Shown here piece after piece: positions 39,015 to 48,271 of a stretch of DNA of 64,000 bases. The notes under the pieces are model-generated. The model saw only the letters and a program-made list of their open reading frames with translations, did not search any database and was not told where the DNA came from. Where the stretch lies: NCBI RefSeq assembly GCF_028283685.1, contig NZ_JAPWKF010000005.1, positions 62,001 to 126,000 on the forward strand. The letters are read 5' to 3'. How positions within the stretch are numbered: the stretch's first letter is position 1; every line of letters begins with the position of its first letter. A program made the translations under genes and the position numbers. The DNA is from Edaphobacter sp. Its GTDB lineage: Bacteria; Acidobacteriota; Terriglobia; Terriglobales; Acidobacteriaceae.

Positions 39015-40549
39015 TGGCGCAGCGGACGTCCGGCAAGCTGATTTGTCAGCGCGCCGTTGTCGACGGCGAGCATTCCATTTACCGCGAGATAACGCACGCC
39101 CTTTGCAAGTTGCCTTGGCGACTGATAGGTGGAGACATCGGTGAAGGTCTTGGGATCGAAGACGAGAACGTCGGCAAAGTATCCGATCTTCAGCACGCCG
39201 CGGTCCTTGATGTGAAGCGTCTCTGCTGGCAGAGATGTGCCTGAGCGTATTGCCTGCTCCAGGGTGAGGACATGCCGATTGTCGACATACTCCCGAATCT
39301 TGCGCGGGAAGGTGCCATATTTGCGCGGGTGACCTTCAGATCCGTCCGAGCATGTCATCACCCAGGGTTGTTTCATAAAAGCTTCAATATCGCTCTCCTT
39401 CATGTTGAAGGACGCTACGTCGGAGCCGCCGGCTTTATCGATTTGAATCGCAGCTTCGACAGGAGAGACGCCGCGTTCTTTGGCGATCTGAGCCAGTGTC
39501 TTGCCGACGATGCTCTTGTCTTTAGCGCTCGTCATCAGCAGGGTGTCCGCGCCGCCACGACGGGCAAGATTGACGGTCATCTCTTTCACCAGCCGGTCAT
39601 GAAGCGCAGGGTCGCTCAGATTGTGAAGCAGGTTACCGTTAGCCTCTGCCCAGCGGGGGACGAGCGATGCTGTGACACTTGTGCCGGAAGCGGTATAGGG
39701 ATACTGGCTTGCTGTAATGTCAACTCCGCTGGCGCGTGCCTCATCGATCAACTGTATGACTGCTGTGCTCTGCCCCCAGACATCTGCGCCAAGCGCCTTG
39801 ATGTGCGAGATCATCACCGGCAAATGTGCCTCGCGTCCAATACGAATCGTCTCGCGGACCGAGCCCATAAGGCCGATGTTGTAGGAACTCTCATCACGCA
39901 TGTGGGTATCGTAGAGGCCGCCGTACTTCGCCGCTGTCTTCGCGAGTTCGATGACCTCTTCCGTGCTCGAATAGCTTCCTGGCGCATAGTACAGGCCGGT
40001 TGAGAGGCCGATGGCGCCCTGCTGCATGGCATCGGCGACAAGCTTCTTCATCTGCGCGAGCTGGGCCTCGTTCGGCCTGGCATCGGACATCTTCATTACG
40101 GCTTCTCGCACGGTGCCCTGTCCGATGAACAGAACCGCATTGGTGCCTATGCCCTGCTGTTGCCATGTTGCAAGCGTGGCACCGGTGTTGAGGGGACTCT
40201 CCCCATCGTTGCCAGTTGCAACTGTGGTCACTCCCTGCATCAGATAGGCGTCGTTACGATGGCGCGCGACTGACGACAGGTCATCAGCCGTATGTGTATG
40301 TGGATCGATGAATCCGGGAGTAACGATCAGGCCTCTGGCATCGACGATGCGTTTCGCCGTTGTCCGTCCAGCGTCTCCCACCAACACGATGCGATCGCCA
40401 CGGATGCCGACATCTGCCCGCCGTGCAGGAGCGCCGGTGCCGTCAACGATGGAGCCTCCACGAATCAGAAGATCCACCTGTTGCTGCGCCGTTGCGGGGC
40501 GCAGCGAGAAGAAGAGCGTCGCGAGGCAGACGAAACGGAGGCGATTCAA
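39008..40549 (-). CDS. D-aminoacylase (N-acyl-D-amino-acid deacylase)
   Basis: A 513-residue secreted or periplasmic zinc hydrolase of the amidohydrolase superfamily. The N-terminal signal ends near TAQ (residue 22). The metal motif PGFIDPHTHTADD is near residue 80-92, and GLSTGLYYAPGSYSS near 180, DTHMRDES near 215 and MISHIKALG near 245 are typical of D-aminoacylases. It removes N-acyl groups from D-amino acids, for instance from cell-wall fragments. The start overlaps the S9 peptidase stop by 4 bp (ATGA), so the two are translationally coupled. Confidence 0.85.
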   Translation of the reverse strand: MNRLRFVCLATLFFSLRPATAQQQVDLLIRGGSIVDGTGAPARRADVGIRGDRIVLVGDAGRTTAKRIVDARGLIVTPGFIDPHTHTADDLSSVARHRNDAYLMQGVTTVATGNDGESPLNTGATLATWQQQGIGTNAVLFIGQGTVREAVMKMSDARPNEAQLAQMKKLVADAMQQGAIGLSTGLYYAPGSYSSTEEVIELAKTAAKYGGLYDTHMRDESSYNIGLMGSVRETIRIGREAHLPVMISHIKALGADVWGQSTAVIQLIDEARASGVDITASQYPYTASGTSVTASLVPRWAEANGNLLHNLSDPALHDRLVKEMTVNLARRGGADTLLMTSAKDKSIVGKTLAQIAKERGVSPVEAAIQIDKAGGSDVASFNMKESDIEAFMKQPWVMTCSDGSEGHPRKYGTFPRKIREYVDNRHVLTLEQAIRSGTSLPAETLHIKDRGVLKIGYFADVLVFDPKTFTDVSTYQSPRQLAKGVRYLAVNGMLAVDNGALTNQLAGRPLRHQ

Positions 40550-42651
40550 TGAGACTCCTTGTCCGGTTGCTGGAGAAGATGGCGGCGGAAGAAGTCAGCC
40601 TCGGCCTCATAGGCCGCGATCCACGAACGGTGCAGAAGGAAGCCGTGAATTTCGTCCGGGAAGACCAGCTCTTCGTGTTCGATGTGAAGTTTCGTCAGCT
40701 CGCGTGAGAGGTTTACCGTCTGCGAGAAAGGCACGTTGCGGTCATCATCTCCCTGGATCAGAAGGACGGGCGAGCGCCACGTCGAGAGATACGCCATCGG
40801 CGAAGACTCCCATGCGACTTTCCGCGTCTTTGCGTTGGCCTCGGGATCATGCGACGGCTTTGCATCCGATGGCGGCAGCCACTGATGCACGCCGTGCATG
40901 TCGACGCCTGCGGAAAAGATATCGGAGGCGCGCGCCAGGGCGAGTGCCGTCATGAAGCCGCCATAGCTGCCGCCCCATACGCCGATCCGGTGCGTATCGA
41001 CATCGCTTCGACTTTGAAGGTAGTGTCCTGCGCCGAGGATGTCGTTATACTCCGCCGCGCCGTCGCGTCCGTAGTGCAGGGCTTCACGAAAATTCAGACC
41101 ATAGCCGATGCCGCTGCGATAGTTGACTGAAAGAACAATATATCCCCGACTGGCGAGATACTGATTCATCGCATAGGCATTGGAGTAGTAGCCCATGGTG
41201 TGAAAGCCCAGCAGCATCTGGCGCCTCGAGCCTCCATGAAAGAAGACAAGCGCAGGATGCTTTTTGCCGTCGTGGGCGTTCGGCGGCAGGAAGATCTGGC
41301 CATGCAGTGGAAGGCCATCCGCAGCAGGCAAAAGAACCTGCTCGGGCGCGATGAATTGCTTCCCGGGGAAAGTTGATGGGATCAGCTGCGGCGTAAGGTC
41401 TGTTGTTGCTCCATGGCTGAGCAGTGCAGCCGGGCGGAGCGGTGTGTGTGCATCCGATCGCAGATAAATGATGCTATGAGAGGTGTCGACCGGGGCGACA
41501 TCGATCGTATTGCCAGAGGTCAGCTGTTGCGGCTTACCACCCGCGGTGGAGACAGACCAGAGATGCCGGCGGTCGATATCGGACTGATTCGATGCATAAA
41601 GGATGCTGTGACCATCTTGCGTCAGCTGCATGTCTTCGACCTCGAACTCACCCGGCGTCAGCAACTCAGCCTTTCCTCCTTCGGCAGGCACCGAGTAGAG
41701 ATGCGACCATCCTTCCTTCTCCCATGGAAAGATCAGCCGGTCGTCTTTGCTCCAGAGCAACTCGGTGCCGTGGATCTCGCGGAAAGAGCTTCCGGGGCCT
41801 TCGTCTGCGGTCCATATAGCGCGGCCTTCTCCGGTAGAGGCATCGGCAACGCAGATCGACCATGGCGGAGCGGTTCGGCGTGCGAAGGAAGAGCCTTCGG
41901 GCAGGCCCGGCACTCGAATGAAGGCGATGCGGCGGCTGTCGGATGACCAAACTGGATCGGCATCGTCTGCTGTGGATGGTGACAGATATTGAATGCGGCC
42001 GGTGGCGACATCGTAGACCCCGATAAAGCCATGATCGCCGCGGTCGCTGACGAAGGCGAGGGCATGACCATCGGGAGACCAGGTGAGAGCCGTGATATCG
42101 CCGCGTGCGATAAACATCTGGTGAGCCTTCGCGCCTTCTGGTTGAAGATCCGCTGCATAAACCGAGCCATGCGCGAGGAACGTGACTTGATCGCCTTTGG
42201 GTGAGACAGCAGGGGAGAAGCCTTCGCCAAGCTTGCGCGGTGTTCCGCCTGAGGCCGGTACGATGAGGACGTCACGCGATACGCCGGTGCTCCGATGGGT
42301 CGGGTTGGGATCGCTCTTTTCGGGATATTCCGAATCACCTCCGCGTACGAAGACGAGACTGGCTCCATCCGGTGTCCAGGCGATGTCGTACATCTCCTGC
42401 CCATCGTCGCTGTCGTAAGCGGTGAGCTTCCGTACCTGGAAGTGGCCCTTTGTATCGGATTCGGCCGTGTAGAGATTGCGATGGCCTTGCTGGTCTTCCA
42501 TCCAGGCAGCCGTGTCCGGTTTAGGACCAGCGACGAGGTCCGAAGCGAAGGGCGCACTCAATGCCTGCTCGATGGTGAAGTTCTGGCCCCAAAGAGGAGA
42601 TGTGCCCAGACAAAAAAGCGATAACAGACACAGCGTGCGGCGGTGCGTCAT
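40546..42651 (-). CDS. S9-family prolyl oligopeptidase-like peptidase, secreted
   Basis: A 701-residue exported serine peptidase. The signal peptide ends near GTSPLWG (residue 22). Beta-propeller repeats (TWSPDGHALAFVSDRGD-type WSPD blocks) occupy residues about 40-410. The C-terminal alpha/beta hydrolase has the nucleophile Ser in GVWGGSYGGFMTA near 560, the Asp in LLIQGDDDRNVP near 640, and the His in DEIHGFLLHRS near 669. It heads an operon with the D-aminoacylase, overlapping by 4 bp. Together they suit breakdown of acylated or modified peptides. Confidence 0.88.
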   Translation of the reverse strand: MTHRRTLCLLSLFCLGTSPLWGQNFTIEQALSAPFASDLVAGPKPDTAAWMEDQQGHRNLYTAESDTKGHFQVRKLTAYDSDDGQEMYDIAWTPDGASLVFVRGGDSEYPEKSDPNPTHRSTGVSRDVLIVPASGGTPRKLGEGFSPAVSPKGDQVTFLAHGSVYAADLQPEGAKAHQMFIARGDITALTWSPDGHALAFVSDRGDHGFIGVYDVATGRIQYLSPSTADDADPVWSSDSRRIAFIRVPGLPEGSSFARRTAPPWSICVADASTGEGRAIWTADEGPGSSFREIHGTELLWSKDDRLIFPWEKEGWSHLYSVPAEGGKAELLTPGEFEVEDMQLTQDGHSILYASNQSDIDRRHLWSVSTAGGKPQQLTSGNTIDVAPVDTSHSIIYLRSDAHTPLRPAALLSHGATTDLTPQLIPSTFPGKQFIAPEQVLLPAADGLPLHGQIFLPPNAHDGKKHPALVFFHGGSRRQMLLGFHTMGYYSNAYAMNQYLASRGYIVLSVNYRSGIGYGLNFREALHYGRDGAAEYNDILGAGHYLQSRSDVDTHRIGVWGGSYGGFMTALALARASDIFSAGVDMHGVHQWLPPSDAKPSHDPEANAKTRKVAWESSPMAYLSTWRSPVLLIQGDDDRNVPFSQTVNLSRELTKLHIEHEELVFPDEIHGFLLHRSWIAAYEAEADFFRRHLLQQPDKESH

Positions 42652-42741
42652 TCGACCTCAATGATGGTGTAGGATCTGATGCTTTTTTTGAGGATGCTTC
42701 GTTTACCAGCATACGCGTGCGATGCGGTTCGCCGCATGCAG

Positions 42742-42769
42742 CCAGGCCGTCCATGGAAGGACGGCCTGG
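42742..42769. terminator. terminator-like hairpin between the S9 peptidase and rhaT
   Basis: CCAGGCCGTCC and its perfect complement pair across a 6-nt loop, 33 bp downstream of the rhaT stop. No T-tract follows on the minus strand. Confidence 0.5.
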
Positions 42770-42801
42770 AGGAAATTCCAACGTAGTGCGTTATTGCTGC
42801 G

Positions 42802-43986
42802 TCATTGCTGCATCGATGTCGTCGATGCGGCTGGTTCCAGCGTCTTTAGATAATTGCCGGCCCCCACAACAATAGAGGCTCCGATAAGCAACAGGATGCC
42901 TGCTGTGACCAGACCCTTGGTTTTGGAACTGGTGCCACGCCACTCCTTCAACACGATGCCCCACAGCGTGGCGAAGAGGATGATTGAGGCCATATGCAGC
43001 GTCCACGATGAGAATTCGAACTGTCCCATCTTCGTCTGGCCCATGGAATAGAAGAAGAACTGGAAGTACCAGACGACGCCTGCAAGCGCGGCCAGAAAAT
43101 AATTCGAGATCAGCGTCTTGTTCGAGAGCTTCAGGAGAGATGGATCGGTGGGGTCAAAGCCAGCGATGGTGTAACCGCTGACCTTGGCTGCACGCAGCGG
43201 GTTGCTGCCGGGATCGCCAAGAAACTCTCCGGCCGAACGGTTCTTGATGATGAGGAAGACAGACCAGAGCAGGTTGGTGATGAAGCCGCCCCATAGCACG
43301 ACGATCAGCACCGGCAGGTTCTGCCAGAGGTCGAGCTTACCCGCCGCCAGCAGCCGCGTTTTGGCGATATCGGCGATCGGCTTGCCCGCATCCAGGCCGA
43401 CAGCGAAGAAGCTGCTCATGATACCGGCGAAGACGGCGACCGTGAGACCACGGACGAACGAGAAGTCACGCTCTCCGGCCTCGACCTTCTCCTCTTCGGT
43501 GACCTCATGTTCTTTTCGCCAGCCAGCGGCGCCGTTGACGGCGATGGCGACCAGGCAAAGGCAGATACCGGCGATGACGACCTGGCCCGATCGTTCATGG
43601 GCGATGCTCCCTAGCTGTCCATGCATCATCGGCGGAATCAGCGTGCCGAATGCGGTACAGAAGCCGAGAGCGATGGCGTACCCGAGGGCGATACCCAGAT
43701 AGCGGACCGAAAGGCCGAAGGTCAGACCACCTACGCCCCACAGAATTCCCCAGAAGATGCAGGTGTAGATCACGTGTGGGGACGTCGCGCGCAGGATGCC
43801 GATCGTGTCGGGCACGAAGATGGAGCAGAGCAACGCCGGAGCGACGATCCATGCCGCAAAGCCCTGGATGATCCAGTAGATTTCGAAGGACCAGCGCTTA
43901 ATCCCACGAAATGGAATAAAGTTTGTCGCGGAGGCAAAGCCGCCGATCCAGTGATATACAACACCAATGAGCGGGTTTGCTCCCAT
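42802..43986 (-). CDS. rhaT: L-rhamnose-proton symporter
   Basis: A 394-residue inner-membrane transporter with about ten helices. The start NPLIGVVYHWIGGFASATNFIPFRGIKRWSFE matches RhaT in two overlapping parts (IGGxAxAxFYxPFKKxxxWSWE in E. coli). It imports L-rhamnose with a proton. It is divergent from lutABC, and the shared intergenic region holds the 22-bp operator-like element. It is the first step of the rhamnose island. Confidence 0.92.
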   Translation of the reverse strand: MGANPLIGVVYHWIGGFASATNFIPFRGIKRWSFEIYWIIQGFAAWIVAPALLCSIFVPDTIGILRATSPHVIYTCIFWGILWGVGGLTFGLSVRYLGIALGYAIALGFCTAFGTLIPPMMHGQLGSIAHERSGQVVIAGICLCLVAIAVNGAAGWRKEHEVTEEEKVEAGERDFSFVRGLTVAVFAGIMSSFFAVGLDAGKPIADIAKTRLLAAGKLDLWQNLPVLIVVLWGGFITNLLWSVFLIIKNRSAGEFLGDPGSNPLRAAKVSGYTIAGFDPTDPSLLKLSNKTLISNYFLAALAGVVWYFQFFFYSMGQTKMGQFEFSSWTLHMASIILFATLWGIVLKEWRGTSSKTKGLVTAGILLLIGASIVVGAGNYLKTLEPAASTTSMQQ

Positions 43987-44044
43987 GCCTGGGCGTCTCC
44001 AAAAAGTTAATGCCGCAATCCTAACGGATGCGAATTGCTTTTGG

Positions 44045-44066
44045 GAAATATAATCTCTATTGGAAT
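44045..44066. promoter_or_regulatory. rhamnose-island operator-like element, copy 1
   Basis: A 22-bp element with core AATATAATCTCTATTGGAAT, 15 bp before the lutA start and 58 bp before rhaT. The same sequence, with one mismatch and inverted, precedes rhaI. The centre AAT-CTCT-ATT is a partial dyad. It could control both rhaT and lutABC. The embedded TATAAT resembles a -10, but no -35 stands in place. Confidence 0.75.
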
Positions 44067-44081
44067 CCTTGGAGTCGCGGC

Positions 44082-44867
44082 TTGAAGGTAGCGCTTTTTA
44101 TCACCTGCTATAACGACACGCTCTTTCCGGCAACGGGAAAGGCGGTGGTCGAGGTTCTGGAACGACTGGGCCATACGGTGGAATTTCCCGCTGGGCAGAC
44201 CTGTTGCGGCCAGATGCATTGGAACACCGGCTATCAGGCCGAGGCTCTTCCGTTGCTGCCGCGTTTCCTCCAACAGTTCGAACATGCGGAGGCCGTCGTC
44301 GTCCCCTCGTCCTCCTGCGTAGCCATGATGCGTGAGCACTATCCGATCATGGCTGAGCGCATCGTCGCAGAGGGCGGGGATACATCTCTCCCCGAACGCA
44401 CGGCCGCCATCCTGCCGCGCGTTTGGGAGTTCTCGGAGTTTCTCACCAAGAAGCTTGGCCTGACCGACGTGGGCGCCTACTATCCTCATCGCGTGACCTA
44501 TCATGCCAGCTGCCATGGCCTGCGTTCGCTGGGGCTCGGCGACGGCCCGCAGACGCTCCTGAAATCGGTGCGTGGGCTGGAGTTGGTGGAGATCGCCAAC
44601 CTTGAGCAATGCTGCGGCTTTGGCGGAACCTTTGCCGTCAAAAACGCCGATGTCTCGAGCGCCATGCTCGCGGAAAAGACACGCGCTGTGCTGAATACCG
44701 GAGCAGAGGAGTGCACGGCCTGCGATAACTCCTGCCTGATGCACCTTCAGGGAGCGCTGCACCGTCAGCGCACCGGCGTGACCACCCGCCACCTCGCCGA
44801 GATTCTGGCCCATACCGAGGCTGATGAAGAGGCGGAAGATGCTCTGCCGACCGAGGTGACGCTATGA
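44082..44867 (+). CDS. lutA: LutA-type (Fe-S)-binding lactate oxidation subunit
   Basis: One of three subunits of the LutABC L-lactate oxidation system, which turns L-lactate into pyruvate. The 261-residue protein has two cysteine-rich CCG domains: TCYNDTLFP and GQTCCGQMHWNTGY in the first, YHASCHGLRSLG and EQCCGFGGTFAVKNADVS in the second. The TTG at 44082 is preferred over ATG 44028 because family members start MKVALFITCYND and GGAG lies 7 nt upstream. It overlaps lutB by 4 bp (ATGA). Confidence 0.9.
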   Translation: MKVALFITCYNDTLFPATGKAVVEVLERLGHTVEFPAGQTCCGQMHWNTGYQAEALPLLPRFLQQFEHAEAVVVPSSSCVAMMREHYPIMAERIVAEGGDTSLPERTAAILPRVWEFSEFLTKKLGLTDVGAYYPHRVTYHASCHGLRSLGLGDGPQTLLKSVRGLELVEIANLEQCCGFGGTFAVKNADVSSAMLAEKTRAVLNTGAEECTACDNSCLMHLQGALHRQRTGVTTRHLAEILAHTEADEEAEDALPTEVTL

Positions 44868-46333
44868 GCCGCGTCCCCCTCGATCCTAGGACGGCTCCGA
44901 CCTTTCAGCAGGCGGCACGAGCGCTGCTCGGCGATGCGCAGTTGCGCAAGAATGTTCGTCACGCGACCGACGTGATCCAGACCAAGCGCCGCAAGCTGGT
45001 CGAGGAGAAGCAGGACTGGCAGGCGTTGCGAGAGAGCGGCCGCCAGATCCGGGCCCATGTCCTCGAGAATCTCGATGTCTACCTGGAGGAGTTCGAACGA
45101 AACTTCACTAAAGCGGGCGGAGTCATCCATTGGGCTCGTGATGCGGCCGAGGCGCAGAAGATCGTCGTGGGGCTGGTCAAGGAGATCGGCACGACCGAGG
45201 TCATCAAGATCAAGTCGATGACCACCGAAGAGATCCAGCTCAACAATGCGCTGGAGGCTGCAGGGGTTCACGCCTATGAGACCGACCTTGCCGAACTGAT
45301 CATCCAGCTGGGAGAAGATCAGCCGTCGCACATTGTGGTTCCGGCGCTGCATAAAAACCGCGCTCAGGTGCGAGAGATCTTCCGGCGCACGATGAATCTA
45401 CCGGATCTCGGCGACAAGCCGGCAGACCTTGCCGATGCGGCAAGACGCTTTCTGCGGGAAAAATTCCTTCGCGTGACGACTGCGGTCAGCGGCGCAAACT
45501 TCCTCGTCGCGGAGACCGGCGGCGTCTGCATCGTCGAGAGCGAAGGCAACGGCCGCATGTGCCTGACGATGCCGGAGACGCTGATCTCGGTTGTCGGCGT
45601 TGAAAAAGTGGTGCCGCGCTGGCAGGATCTTGAACCGCTGCTTCAGATGCTTCCGCGCTCGGCGACCGGTGAGCGGATGAACCCGTACAACTCGATGTGG
45701 TGCGGCGTACACCCGGGTGACGGGCCGCAGCGCATGCACATCGTGCTGCTCGACAACGGACGGACAGAGGTGCTTGCAGACAGGGAAGGGCGTCAAACCC
45801 TGCAATGCATCCGCTGCGGAGCCTGCCAGAATGCCTGCCCGGTCTACCGCCAGACTGGCGGACATGCCTACGGTAGCGTCTATGCCGGGCCGATCGGTGC
45901 CATCCTGACGCCGCAGCTGATGCACCTCGAACACTCCCAGTCTCTGCCCTACGCCTCCTCGTTGTGCGGGGCCTGCTACGAAGTCTGCCCCGTCAAGATC
46001 AATATCCCCGAGGTGCTGATTCACCTGCGCCACAAGGTGGTTGAGCAAAACGGCTGGTACGCCCCGGAGAGTCTGGCGATGAAGGCAGTCGCTCAGGTCT
46101 TCAGATCGGAGCGGCGATTCCGCGCTGCGCAGCGACTGGGACGGCTCGCGGAGCTGCCGCTGGTGAAGTCGGAGAAGCGGAGCTTTGCCATCGTTGGACA
46201 GAAGCAGGAGGCCTCCGATGGTTGGATCGGTTGGCTCCCGGGCCTGCTCGGTGGCTGGACCAGTACCCGTGACCTGCAGGCGATGCCGCAGGAGACCTTC
46301 CGCGACTGGTGGGAGAAGCGAGGCAAGCAATGA
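44864..46333 (+). CDS. lutB: LutB-type Fe-S lactate oxidation subunit
   Basis: The 489-residue central subunit of LutABC. Residues 40-300 form the LUD domain. Two [4Fe-4S] motifs follow: CIRCGACQNACPV near residue 316 and LCGACYEVCPV near 368, as in LutB/LldF. It overlaps lutA and lutC by ATGA on each side, a tightly coupled operon. In this island the lactate comes from rhamnose breakdown. Confidence 0.93.
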   Translation: MSRVPLDPRTAPTFQQAARALLGDAQLRKNVRHATDVIQTKRRKLVEEKQDWQALRESGRQIRAHVLENLDVYLEEFERNFTKAGGVIHWARDAAEAQKIVVGLVKEIGTTEVIKIKSMTTEEIQLNNALEAAGVHAYETDLAELIIQLGEDQPSHIVVPALHKNRAQVREIFRRTMNLPDLGDKPADLADAARRFLREKFLRVTTAVSGANFLVAETGGVCIVESEGNGRMCLTMPETLISVVGVEKVVPRWQDLEPLLQMLPRSATGERMNPYNSMWCGVHPGDGPQRMHIVLLDNGRTEVLADREGRQTLQCIRCGACQNACPVYRQTGGHAYGSVYAGPIGAILTPQLMHLEHSQSLPYASSLCGACYEVCPVKINIPEVLIHLRHKVVEQNGWYAPESLAMKAVAQVFRSERRFRAAQRLGRLAELPLVKSEKRSFAIVGQKQEASDGWIGWLPGLLGGWTSTRDLQAMPQETFRDWWEKRGKQ

Positions 46334-46968
46334 GCACAGCGCGCGAAGAGATTTTGAGGCGGGTACGCGCTGCAAAGGGCGCATCCACACTGGAGACGGC
46401 AGCGGCTTCGTATGCAGGCATCGACCGCAGCTATCAAACGACGGCCACGCTCTCGCACGAGGCGATTCTTGACCTGTTCGAGGAACGGCTGCGTGAATAT
46501 GACGCGAACGTCTTTCGCGTCTCGGCTCTGGAGGTTGGTGCGGCGGTCACCGAAGTGCTGCGCAGCCGCAAGATAGAGCGGGTTCTGATACCCGAGGGCT
46601 TGCCGGAGGATTGGCAGCGTGGCGCAGAGTTTGTCGTCGATCGGGAGTTTTCAGCGACAGAGCTGGACGGCTTTACGGCCGTGATGACGACTGCGACGGT
46701 AGGAATCGCCGAGACCGGCACCATCGTCCTTCAGACGGCACCGGGGCAAGGCCGACGCGCCATTACCCTGGTGCCGGACTATCACCTCTGCCTGCTGCCT
46801 GTAATCTCCGTTGTGGAGACGGTCGTGGAGGCAATGCGGCTGCTGGAGCTGACAAAAAATCTGCCGACCACCTTTTTTAGCGGACCTTCCGCCACGGCGG
46901 ATATTGAGATGACGCGCATAAAAGGTGTGCATGGCCCCCGTTTCGTCGACGTAATTTTGATGAATTAG
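46330..46968 (+). CDS. lutC: LutC-type lactate oxidation subunit
   Basis: A 212-residue LUD-domain protein, third member of LutABC. The ATVGIAETGTIVL stretch and the final TRIKGVHGPRFVDVILM are typical of LutC. Start at the ATG overlapping the lutB stop (ATGA), not at the upstream in-frame GTG. It lies 85 bp before rhaI, and a second operator copy falls in that gap. Confidence 0.92.
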   Translation: MSTAREEILRRVRAAKGASTLETAAASYAGIDRSYQTTATLSHEAILDLFEERLREYDANVFRVSALEVGAAVTEVLRSRKIERVLIPEGLPEDWQRGAEFVVDREFSATELDGFTAVMTTATVGIAETGTIVLQTAPGQGRRAITLVPDYHLCLLPVISVVETVVEAMRLLELTKNLPTTFFSGPSATADIEMTRIKGVHGPRFVDVILMN

Positions 46969-47012
46969 ATGGAACTGGTTGACAGAGTGGCGCGGAGACA
47001 TCTACCGTGTCT

Positions 47013-47034
47013 ATTCCAATAGGGATTATATTTC
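47013..47034. promoter_or_regulatory. rhamnose-island operator-like element, copy 2 (inverted)
   Basis: On the minus strand its core reads AATATAATCCCTATTGGAAT, differing from copy 1 at one of 22 positions. It lies 19 bp before the rhaI start, in the lutC-rhaI gap. Such a long near-identical match in two intergenic regions of one pathway points to a shared regulator, most likely the one at 48272. Confidence 0.78.
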
Positions 47035-47053
47035 TGATACGGAGTTTCAAGTT

Positions 47054-48244
47054 ATGACTGGCATCACGGCGACGCAGCAGGAGAAAGTCTTTGCAGCATT
47101 GGATGGCTTCCGTATCGAAGTTCCTTCCTGGGGTTTTTCCAATACCGGGACACGCTTCGGCAAGTTCATTCAGCCCTCTGCGGCGACCTCCATCGAAGAG
47201 AAGTTTGCCGATGCCGGTGAGGTCAACCGTTTGACAGGCGTGGCGCCGACGGTTGCGCTGCATGTGTTGTGGGATCTCCCGCATGGTACGGCCGATGTGC
47301 CGGAGATCAAGCGCCTGGAGACGAAGTACGGGGTGAAGGCAGGCTCCATCAACCCAAACCTCTTCCAGAACCAGGAGTACAAATTCGGCTCAATCGCCAA
47401 CCCCGATCCCGAGGTTCGCAAGTCCGCGCTGGAGCATCTGCTGGACTCGGTCGAGATCGCGAAGGCGCTGGGTTCGCGCGATATCTCCATATGGGACTCG
47501 GACGGATCCAACTATCCCGGAACGCAGAGCATTCGCCGCCGCATCGAGTGGACAGGCGAGGCGCTTGCCACCATGCATGCCGCACTCTCTCCGGAGCAGC
47601 GGATGCTGGTGGAGTACAAGCCGTTTGAGCCCGCCTTTTATCACACCGATATCGCCGACTGGGGCATGGCCCTGGCGCTGGCCCATAAGGCAGGACCACA
47701 GGCCAAGGTGCTGGTCGATACCGGCCATCACTATCTCGGTCAGAACATTGAGCAGATCGTCGCCTGGCTGCTACACCTGGGCGCTCTGGGCGGTTTCCAC
47801 TTCAACGATCGCAAGTACTCCGATGACGACCTGACCATCGGATCGATCGATCCATACCAGGTCTTCCGTATCTTCCACGAGCTGCTGGGCGATACGGCCG
47901 GGGCCTCGGATGTAGCCTTTATGGTCGACCAGAGCCATAATCTTAAGGGCAAGATGGAAGCTGTGGTGCAGACGGTGATGACAGCGCAGGAGATCTACGC
48001 CCGCGCTGCGCTGGTGGACAACGAGTTGCTCGCCGGTCTGCAGGCCAAGTGTGATCTGGTTGCGGCAGAGGAGCATTACCGTGGTTGTTTCTGGACCGAC
48101 GTTCGACCGATCGCGCGGGAGTGGCGCGAGTCCCGCAAGCTGGCGTCCGATCCACTTGCCGAATTGCGCTCCAATGGATATGTCGAAGAGACGGCCAGGG
48201 CCCGGGCCAGCAAAAATGCCGGTAGCGTTGCGAGTTACGCTTAA
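47054..48244 (+). CDS. rhaI: L-rhamnose isomerase (RhaI type)
   Basis: Isomerises L-rhamnose to L-rhamnulose. The 396-residue TIM-barrel protein resembles the Pseudomonas/Bacillus RhaI family rather than E. coli RhaA: WGFSNTGTRF near the start, SIWDSDGSNYPG, EYKPFEPAFYHTD and DTGHHYLGQNIEQI, with the metal-binding Glu, Asp and His residues. Start at ATG 47054 with GGAG 9 nt upstream; a longer in-frame TTG/GTG start would place the operator inside the gene. It is followed 27 bp later by the regulator. Confidence 0.9.
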   Translation: MTGITATQQEKVFAALDGFRIEVPSWGFSNTGTRFGKFIQPSAATSIEEKFADAGEVNRLTGVAPTVALHVLWDLPHGTADVPEIKRLETKYGVKAGSINPNLFQNQEYKFGSIANPDPEVRKSALEHLLDSVEIAKALGSRDISIWDSDGSNYPGTQSIRRRIEWTGEALATMHAALSPEQRMLVEYKPFEPAFYHTDIADWGMALALAHKAGPQAKVLVDTGHHYLGQNIEQIVAWLLHLGALGGFHFNDRKYSDDDLTIGSIDPYQVFRIFHELLGDTAGASDVAFMVDQSHNLKGKMEAVVQTVMTAQEIYARAALVDNELLAGLQAKCDLVAAEEHYRGCFWTDVRPIAREWRESRKLASDPLAELRSNGYVEETARARASKNAGSVASYA

Positions 48245-48271
48245 GAGAGACTCGCACCACTAGGAGATTGA

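Noticed and set aside
44049..44054. TATAAT in the rhamnose element as a -10 box for lutA
   Set aside because: No -35 at the right distance, and in the inverted copy it would face away from rhaI; the operator reading fits both copies better.
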